Shown here: positions 26,701-32,585 of the stretch, piece by piece
Position numbering within the stretch: position 1 is the stretch's first letter
How the letters are laid out: the number at the start of each line of letters is the position of its first letter
DNA from: Chrysochromulina tobinii
Lineage: Eukaryota > Haptophyta > Prymnesiales > Chrysochromulinaceae
Direction of reading: 5' to 3'
Assembly (NCBI GenBank): GCA_001275005.1
Contig: JWZX01002034.1
Coordinates: 1 to 32,585, forward strand
Length of the DNA: 32,585 nucleotides
Position numbers and translations under genes: made by a program
Notes under the pieces: model-generated
Databases searched by the model: none
The model's input: the letters and a program-made list of their open reading frames with translations, nothing else
What the model was told of the DNA's origin: nothing

Positions 26701-27513
26701 ATCCCAACCCGTACCAGCTCGCCATCTTCATGCTCGGCAAGGCACTCGAGGCGATCGGCGTGCCCGCCGGATGTGAGTGTGCGCTGCTTCTGCTACAGCA
26801 CGCAGCCGCCGCCGCCGGGCGAATGGCTCGCTCCGCGAGAGGTCTCCGCGGCCAAAGGCAGCGCTCAAGACAGCGCGCTTGAGCCTCGAGGCGCCACCGA
26901 CGCTCGCGGCAGCGCGGGCGGCGGCGTGGGCGTGGCGGGCGCCGGAGCGGGCGCCCAAAGCGCCGGAGCGGGCGCGATCGTCCAGCAGCGATCGCAACTG
27001 CCCCCCGACGGAAACGCATCGAAGTGGGCCGAGCCTGTGGTGTGCCCGGGCATGGCAGCGGCGCTTGACTACTATAACACGCTCCCGCCCTACGTGTTCC
27101 GGGGCGTGCGTGGCCAGGGTGCTGCGCCGGGGTTGGCGGAGGCTGTGCTGTATGGCGGCGCGATCGCGACAGCGGACGCGGCCGCGGGCGGCTCGCGCAC
27201 GTTGCTGATGATCCTCACGCCCGCGCAGGGCATCGACGCCGCCGCGGCGCGTGCCGCCCTTGCGAGCGTGCAGCGCGTGCGCCTCTCGGTCATCGCGCTC
27301 GGAGTGGGCGACGGCCCTTTCCATGAGCTCGCGCGCATCGCGGCGGCCTGCCCACAGAACCTGACCGCCGTCGACTTCCACCGAGCGATCAACGGCAAGT
27401 TCCCCGACCGCGAGCTCGCGCTCGCGGCGCTCCGCGCGCTGCCCGAGCAAGCGCTGCTCCACCCCGAGTGGAAGAGCGGCGGCGCCACCGCCGCGGCGCA
27501 GGTCGTTGATTAG
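23719..27513 (+). CDS. TBC (Rab-GAP) - EF-hand-like - copine/RGLG-type vWA fusion protein, multi-exon
   Basis: Exon 1 at 23719-24389 (first ATG 23719) begins the TBC domain: [10 protein letters not shown] with the arginine finger and YCQGMNF with the glutamine finger, both intact. A 138-bp intron at 24390-24527 (GTGCGCGC...CGCAG) leads to exon 2 (24528-24734), with SHWFLCLF and the end of the TBC fold. An intron at 24735-24923 carries 12-bp repeats. Exon 3 (24924-26273) holds the TBC tail, an EF-hand-like [21 protein letters not shown] near 25515-25580, Gly/Ser repeats and a Pro-rich end. An intron at 26274-26431 (AG|GTCACT...CCCCAG|G) restores frame into exon 4, which starts the copine/RGLG vWA domain ([38 protein letters not shown]). 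A further splice between about 26770 and 27000 that I could not fix moves to the frame ending at TAG 27513 ([33 protein letters not shown]). No stop or start separates the halves. Likely a membrane-traffic regulator; the fusion needs transcript proof. Confidence 0.78.
24753..24927. repeat. Intronic 12-bp tandem repeat and duplicated 3' splice-site region
   Basis: GCCTTCTTGATT and GCCATCTTGATT units, six in a row at 24753-24824. After them GCTTGAGTGCCGCCCTC.TCAGGTAC occurs twice, at 24838-24863 and 24902-24927 (64-bp offset, one mismatch). Each copy carries a potential CAG acceptor; only the second opens into the long exon 3. Confidence 0.8.
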
Positions 27514-28021
27514 AGTCCGAAGTCAAGTCTATACAATAAACAACAGACCGCTTGACTTGACTTGACTTGACTTGATTAGAGGACGACCGTGACATGGACT
27601 TTGACGAGCGAACGCGGCGGCCACCTCTCGCGGTCGGTCTTCGGTCAGGCCCTTGGCCTTGCGTCACCGCTCTGTACTCGCCAGCGCACGTACACATGTG
27701 GCCTCTATAGAAGACAAGTCACGCCGTCTCAAAAGTTCATAAAAAGATGAGAAAAATACATGGTTTGAATTTAGACCAGTTTTGTTTTCTCGCGACGGTT
27801 CGCAACGGTTGGAGAGGTGATGGTGTGCAGGCGGCGCCGTCGGCAGGCGCTTGTTTCTTGCGCGCTTATCCCTCGCTCTTCCGTCGGAGATTTGCAGATT
27901 CCGATGGGCCCGATGTTCTCCAACGTTTTCAGATTGAAGCCCCGCGACCCAGACGCACAAATCGGACCTTTCATAGAAAAGGCCTGGATCTGTCCGAATC
28001 ACGAAATCTGCATCCTGCATC
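27514..28021. other. Spacer and 5' flank of the light-harvesting gene
   Basis: Includes five tandem CTTGA pentamers at 27551-27575, preceded by an inverted AGTCAAGT at about 27520. 27720-28021 is probably the LHC promoter and 5' UTR, AT-richer with TTTGAATTTAGACCAG. A plus frame is open here into the LHC gene but starts at 27747 well before the real start and is an artefact of intron and UTR readthrough. Confidence 0.45.
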
Positions 28022-28799
28022 ATGGCTCTTACCCTCGTCGCGGTCCCCACGCTCTCCTTCGGCGGCTTCGGCGTCGCCGCGCCTAAGAAGGGCAAGCCCG
28101 TGGGCTTCGCGTACGGTGCGCGCACACGCCCCCGCCCAGTTTGCGCGCCACTGCGGCCTTCGATCCCGATTGCGGACGCGCGCGCACACGCCGCGAAAGC
28201 TTCCCACGCACATCACGAATGCGCGCGCCCAACGCAAGCTCTTGCACTCACCTGCTTGCGTCACCCTTCGTACAGGCCTCCCGGGCAACCTCGGCCCGGC
28301 GGGCGATTTCGACCCGGCCGGCTTCCTCGAGGGCAAGTCCGAGCTCGAGGTCTACCGCTACCGCGAGGCCGAGCTCACCCATGGCCGCGTTTCGATGCTC
28401 GCCTCGCTCGGCTTCCTCGTGCAGGAGAAGTTCCACCCCCTCTTCTCGGGCGACGGCGGCCCTGCGATCGATCAGATCCCGCAGCTCCCGGTCTGGCTCT
28501 GGGTCGTCATGACTGGTGCCATCGGTGCGGCGGAGGCCTTCCGCATCCAGACGGGCTTCCGCGAGCTCGACGGCGCGAAGGCGAAGGCTGAGACCGCGCT
28601 GCGCCCTGGCTACTACCCGGGCGACCTGGGCTTCGATCCGCTTGGCCTCAAGCCCGCGGGCGCCGAGGAGTTCCGCCTCATGCAGGAGAAGGAGCTCGCC
28701 CACTGCCGCCTCGCGATGATTGCCGCGGCAGGTTTCCTCGCGCAGGAGGCCGTCTCCGGCCAGACGTGGGGCACCTACTGGGGCCGCGCCGACCTGTAA
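28022..28799 (+). CDS. Light-harvesting chlorophyll-binding protein (fucoxanthin-chlorophyll a/c type), one intron
   Basis: Exon 1 at 28022-28115, GT-AG intron 28116-28275 (160 bp, donor GTGCGCGC, acceptor TACAG), exon 2 at 28276-28799; 205 residues, the usual size for chlorophyll a/c light-harvesting proteins. The phase-1 junction makes GLPGNLGPAGDFDP, the typical lead to helix 1. Helix 1 (about 57-80) has YRYREAELTHGRVSMLAS with the chlorophyll-ligating Glu and His/Arg; helix 2 is at about 101-125 (LPVWLWVVMTGAIGAAEAF); helix 3 (about 162-186) has QEKELAHCRLAMIAAAGFLA. YPGDLGFDPLGL precedes helix 3, as in the family. Exon 1 encodes a short hydrophobic presequence, consistent with plastid targeting. 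The protein harvests light in thylakoids. Helix 3 has AHCRLAM where many members have NNGRLAM. The intron is open in one frame, so an unspliced model would give a spurious longer protein. Confidence 0.95.
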
Positions 28800-29443
28800 G
28801 CAGGCAGGCAGACAAGCAAAGAGTCTGCCCTCGCGACAGGTCAGCATGCGCATGAAGAGCGCGCTCGTGTCGAGCGCTCACATGCGGTCAAGAGGAGCCT
28901 GTACGTCCGTGCTGTGACGACTTTGAAAAGTTACTTTGGAGTAGGCTAAAATAACGCATAGCGCTCTGGATGCGTGGGCGAGGCTCTTCACACGAGCCAA
29001 GCCGCGCAAGCCTTCCCTACGCGGTAAATTAATACCGCGTGTCCACACACCGGCACGACCCGCCCGACCGAGATACTCCGAGAGCTGTCGAGTAAACACC
29101 TCTTTTTCCCCACAGCACGCTGTTTGACGCTCGGGCAATGCCGCTTCGCTAGTCACTTCACTTGTGAATGAGAGGAGAGGTGTTCACTCGGCAGCTCCGA
29201 GAGGTCAGACTCAGAGGTGTCGGCTGTCGCGCGCCGACCCGCCGGTCCCCGCTGGGGTGGGCTGCGGGTCTCTGAGTATTCGTTCAAAGGATTGGTATCC
29301 GGATAACAATCAAGATCTACAAAACCCTGATTCGGAGGCCCCTGTGGGGACTTGTGTGTGGAAAGCGGAAACGTGGACATTTAGTATTGGTAGTTAGGGC
29401 CCTAAAGCTCGGCCGACCCGGAGGAACATCGACGCGCTGGCTC
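28800..29443. other. Intergenic region with a 21-bp inverted repeat pair
   Basis: GAGCTGTCGAGTAAACACCTC at 29082-29102 is matched by its near reverse complement at 29177-29197 (GAGGTGTTCACTCGGCAGCTC), 19 of 21 positions by eye, with a 74-bp loop. It could be a foldback element or a regulatory structure in the 5' region of membrane-protein copy 3. No gene is supported elsewhere here. Confidence 0.55.
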
Positions 29444-30565
29444 ATGGCCGCACCGTCCCAGGGCGCCGAGGACCCAGCCCCAGCGACGCCACCCGTACCT
29501 CGTATTGATTTACGCGCCTCCGGAACGCCGCGGCCCTCGAACAACATGTCGTCGCTGGAGACTTTGTCGAAGGAGGAGGTGAATGTATTGTTCAAAGAAA
29601 AAGCCACTGTAGACTTTGTGGCAAAGTCGAAGGCAGGTACGGAGGAAGGCTCGGACCTACCTTCGGTGGCAGGCGAGACCATTTCGTTTGATCAAGCTTT
29701 GCTATTTGATGAGAGCATGCTGAACTCATGGTTTCAAGAGGACAAGCTGCCGATTAGGGACCGCGCATTCTTGCTTCAGCATATGCGTCAGTTCAAAGAA
29801 TCCTTTGCTCATCAGTCAACTGAGGCCATCGAAAGTGAGCTCACAACCAAAATGCTGTTCGATGCTCTTCTCTTTGCGGTAGCGTTTACTGTTCCCACGG
29901 GAGTGGATCGTGCCGAGATGCAAGAGGCATGGATGGCGGACGATGAAAAATACAACGTCTCCAAAAAGCATCTTGGCAACTACGAAGTGATTCTTCTTGT
30001 GATGACCTACTTAGTTACCACTTCCACTGGAGTTGCTCTTATAGTTGGGTTTACCATCTATGGTTGTCTTCACTCTGCACGCCCATCGTCTATAGCGGAG
30101 GCCGACAAGTTCTACGCAATGTTTAGGGTTGCTTTTCGGCTCTCTTATGGATTCACATATGCAGCTATTCTACTAGCACCGTTTTCTTGCTTTGAGCTGC
30201 ACATAATCAAGTCGTCAAGTGAACCCACTCAATTTTTCTTCAGTGTTTATGGCTTCATTATTTACGGGGGGCTCGTCGTTTTCTTGGCGTGGAGTTTGTA
30301 TGCAGCGCGCAAATGGAAGGCTCACCTGAAAAGAACGAGAGCTGAATTTAAGACGCAGCTCGTTAAGGAGTACCTCGCCCAGGCCGCGTTGTACACGCCC
30401 CGCGGCCTGAAGCGCAGGGGTTCCTCGTTCTTCACGCCCCGCGGCCTGAAGCGCTCGGTAACCTCGTTGCTCAGCTCGCCCCGCGGCCCCAAGACTGACA
30501 CCCCCGCCTCTGAACGGACCGATTCGACTGCTGAGGCCGGCCACACCGGAGCACGCGGAAACTGA
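29444..30565 (+). CDS. Four-helix membrane protein family, copy 3
   Basis: 373 residues from ATG 29444 to TGA 30565; a later ATG at 29546 is also possible. The first ~85 residues differ from copies 1 and 2 (Pro/Ala-rich then acidic). From ISFDQALLFDESMLNSWFQE (about 29680) the protein follows copy 1 closely through HQSTEAIESELTTKM and four hydrophobic helices (LLFAVAFTVPTG, VILLVMTYLVTTSTGVALIV, LSYGFTYAAILLAPFSC, YGFIIYGGLVVFLAW). The C-terminal tail has repeated PRGLKR motifs (three PRG units, near 30395-30490). Unlike copy 2 the frame is intact. The shared 3' block starts right at its stop codon, in reverse orientation relative to copies 1 and 2, as expected since this gene is on the plus strand. 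Function unknown. Confidence 0.85.
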   Translation: MAAPSQGAEDPAPATPPVPRIDLRASGTPRPSNNMSSLETLSKEEVNVLFKEKATVDFVAKSKAGTEEGSDLPSVAGETISFDQALLFDESMLNSWFQEDKLPIRDRAFLLQHMRQFKESFAHQSTEAIESELTTKMLFDALLFAVAFTVPTGVDRAEMQEAWMADDEKYNVSKKHLGNYEVILLVMTYLVTTSTGVALIVGFTIYGCLHSARPSSIAEADKFYAMFRVAFRLSYGFTYAAILLAPFSCFELHIIKSSSEPTQFFFSVYGFIIYGGLVVFLAWSLYAARKWKAHLKRTRAEFKTQLVKEYLAQAALYTPRGLKRRGSSFFTPRGLKRSVTSLLSSPRGPKTDTPASERTDSTAEAGHTGARGN

Positions 30566-31176
30566 CCGCGGCGCAGCAGTCGGACGCGTCGTACCTTGCC
30601 ACGCAGCACAGCACACGACCGCACCGAGTAACAACCGCACCGAGGAACGAGTGACACGGCTGACAGCCTGACACTGATGAATGTTCTTCAAGTGCCAGTC
30701 GTTGCCTTGCACAGACTTCACACGTACCCAGTGAGTCGCGCGTGGGTCGCGCGATGACTTCGCAGACACAGTCGCATGGTTTGATGGGGGAGGAGGGGTG
30801 GGGGTCGCGGAGGTGGCGGCCGCGATAGTAGTCGCATGTGGTGTGACGGCCGCTCGTGAATTGCGCGGGTCTCTGGGACCGTCGCGCGGGTCTCTGAGAC
30901 CGTCGGTGACGGGGGAGGGGTGTGGTCAGGGTGTGGGGGTCGGAGGTGGCGGCCGCGATAGTAGGCGCATGTGGTGTGACGGCCGCTCGTGAATTGCGTG
31001 GGTCTCTGGGACCGTCGCGCGGGTCTCTGAGACCGTCGGACGTGACGGGGGAGGGGTGTGGGGGTCGGAGGTGGCGGCCGCGGTAGTAGTCGCATGTGGT
31101 GTGCCGACCGTGCGTTTGAATTGCGCGAGTCGCCGCGGTGCGCGCGACGGCAGCGGCGAGGATGAAGGGCCTCTTG
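30565..31176. repeat. Shared 3' flanking block, copy 3 (reverse complement, three internal units)
   Basis: Reverse complement of the block at 19320-19703. The internal unit GAGGTGGCGGCCGCG starts at 30811, 30943 and 31068 (periods 132 and 125 bp), so this copy has three units against one and two in the other copies. The outer end (31120-31176) has GGATGAAGGGCC, matching the outer ends of the other blocks. Confidence 0.88.
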
Positions 31177-31585
31177 CCGAAGGTATCGAAGTGAATGCGA
31201 TGAAGGTCCGGTAAGTTGCGTGTTCGGTTTGGTTTGATCTCCGTCTTCGCCCGGGGAGTCTTAGTCTGCGTCGCTGTGTGCAAAGGTTTCGTGACAACCC
31301 CTCTACCCTCGACGTGAGTCGCCGCGATACGAAGAAACCGGTAACCGCTTTATTCATGTGTTGCAGCCCGCACTGCGATCCGTGAGCGTGCTTACCCGTT
31401 ACCGCGTTCCGGATAAGTTCCGGATCCCGCGCGCCTAAACACCACGTCATCTGGCCGCTCGGAACGGCGCCGCGAAAAGTTGAAAAACGCTCTTTCCGAA
31501 ACTTGATCCGTGTTGCTTTTGGGAGCCCATCGCGAGTGCATCGCCCCGCTCGCAGTGCGCATCGTGCGGCTGCTGAGCGTCAAAG
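31177..31585. promoter_or_regulatory. 5' flank of the 31586 gene
   Basis: Spacer with no gene. The final ~50 bases before the ATG resemble those before copy 1 (CGCGAGTG.GCATCG, CGCAGTGCGCATCG, GAGCGTCAAAG), with an ~11-bp insertion, indicating a shared promoter/5' UTR module. Confidence 0.55.
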
Positions 31586-32044
31586 ATGGCTCCGAAGCCG
31601 TCCGGGAAGACGTCTCCCAAGAAGCCAACGCCAGGAGCGAACACACCCAAGCCGGGCAAGGACGCTGCCAAGAGCGGCAAGGATGAGAGCGAAACGGTGT
31701 CGCACGATGACGGTCCTGCTACGTTCGAGGCACCCAAGAGCATCGACGAAGCGCTGCAGCAGATCGACTTTGAAGGGCTGCCAACCACCGACACCGAAGC
31801 GGTCATCTCGCTTCTCCGGAAGAAGTGTGATGACATCGTTAAGATCTTTGCACACTACTCCAAGGTGTCCGAGTGGCGGACACCCAGCGGAGTCATCGAC
31901 TACGGAGTAGCGAAGACGGTTGAGCTGGCGTGCCGCATGCGCCTCAGCGGCTTTAAGAAGCTGATCAAGGAGGCAGGTCTCGAGCTCAAGGTGTACGACA
32001 TCGGCCAGATGTCTCGCCTCTTCAACCTCAAGGGCGGCGCCAAG
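31586..32044 (+). CDS. First exon of a hypothetical protein sharing its N-terminus with membrane-protein copy 1
   Basis: Exon from ATG 31586 to a donor AAG|GTACGC at 32044/32045, 153 codons, phase 0; the gene continues beyond the window or contig end. The first 14 residues (MAPKPSGKTSPKKP) equal those of copy 1, with only two silent differences in 42 bases. Then it diverges: an acidic/Lys linker, then a helical domain (about 55-150) with EAVISLLRKKCDDIVKIFAH and RMRLSGFKKLIKEAGLEL, spaced like paired helices of EF-hand-type or armadillo-like protist proteins, without a clear Ca-binding loop. Reading past the donor gives an Arg/Pro-rich low-complexity frame to 32533, which I take as intron. 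Function unknown. Confidence 0.7.
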
Positions 32045-32551
32045 GTACGCACACGCACACTGCCGTGCCCGCCGCATATGCGCCACACTCGAACGCTGCG
32101 CGGAAAGGTGGCGGAACGCAGGGACCAGCGCGCAGAGCCCACGGCGGCATCTAGCCCGGCTGTGCCGGGATCAAGCGCTGGCGGCAGGGGCCATCTCAAG
32201 ACAGTTGCGCTCCATCGTGGGCGCGTCAGCGTCGGCAGCTCCCGTGCCCAGCTAGAGAGATCTCCCTACGCGAGAGCTCCGTGGCCGAGGCCGCGAGTGG
32301 CGGCCGGGCTGACCACCGCGCGGCCATCTCCCAGCCTGGGCCGGGCGAGACGCTGTGGCGGGTGCCCGGGATGGCGCTTGAGTGCCCCAGGGCTTGGCCA
32401 CGGCGACGCGCTTGGCCACGCGCGACGGGAACGAACCTATGCTCTCAGTGGCCGTGGCGCGCTGCGCGAGCTCGCCGACCCTCTCTCATGCTGGGGGCGT
32501 GTGGTCCTTGCCCTCTGGCGTGCTACATGCTGACGACGCGTGCTGCGCTCC

Positions 32552-32552
<1 letters not shown>
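32045..32552. other. Probable intron of the 31586 gene, GC-rich
   Basis: Begins at the GTACGCACACGC donor; no acceptor can be assigned before the end. The composition is GC-rich and open in one plus frame but with no protein-like character. Confidence 0.45.

Positions 32553-32585
<33 letters not shown>
32553..32585. repeat. Poly-C homopolymer at window end
   Basis: 33 consecutive C to the last base. It is probably a contig end or sequencing/assembly artefact, although a real homopolymer tract that broke the assembly is equally possible. Confidence 0.9.

Noticed and set aside
27747-28021. N-terminal extension of the light-harvesting protein from 27747
   Set aside because: It reads 5' UTR and the intron in frame; the ATG at 28022 with the splice at 28116/28275 gives a normal-sized protein.
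32045-32533. Continuation of the 31586 protein to 32533
   Set aside because: A good donor at 32045 and a sharp switch to Arg/Pro low-complexity sequence indicate intron readthrough.
1-32585. tRNA, rRNA or CRISPR features
   Set aside because: I looked for GGTTCGA-type T-loops with paired arms and for regularly spaced short repeats with unique spacers and found none; the tandem arrays have no spacers.

Overview
This window is nuclear DNA from a GC-rich eukaryotic microalga. The evidence is a light-harvesting chlorophyll-binding protein of the chlorophyll a/c (fucoxanthin) type at 28022-28799, spliceosome and proteasome genes, GT-AG introns with CAG|G acceptors, and protein domains found only in eukaryotes. 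A haptophyte is my best guess and another chlorophyll-c alga is possible; the sequence alone does not settle the species. The last 33 bases are a pure C run, so the window probably stops at a contig end.

Layout. 1-628: 3' end of a TKL-like protein kinase with one intron. 1408-7101: a minus-strand CS-domain protein, divergent from the splicing factor BCAS2/SPF27, which converges on a large minus-strand VASt-like/SHOCT protein. 7517-8233: proteasome subunit beta type-4. 8737-12303: a repeat block holding two identical 200-bp direct repeats, a ~170-bp tandem array, a ~134-bp minisatellite of about ten units and a 71-bp duplicated segment. 12355-12942: an orphan coding fragment. 13561-17252: three minus-strand genes (wax-synthase-type MBOAT acyltransferase, a secretory coiled-coil protein with a thioredoxin-like region, an F-box-like Cys-rich protein), then a plus-strand disordered protein (17465-19132).

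19320-23456 and 29444-31176 carry three copies of a four-helix membrane protein family. Each copy has the same 3' flanking block, which contains a variable number of ~125-132-bp units. One copy is frameshifted and has a duplicated N-terminal domain. A fourth gene at 31586 shares only the 5' flank and first 14 codons with copy 1 and then becomes unrelated, which suggests 5' module shuffling. A MITE-like inverted-repeat element lies between copies 1 and 2.

23719-27513 reads as one multi-exon gene joining a Rab-GAP TBC domain, an EF-hand-like segment and a copine/RGLG-type vWA domain. I know of no such architecture, and it is the most interesting coding feature here. The light-harvesting gene follows. 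Housekeeping genes (splicing, proteasome, photosynthesis) are interleaved with the repeats; no operon logic applies, and the only shared regulation suggested is the 158-bp divergent spacer at 3118-3275.
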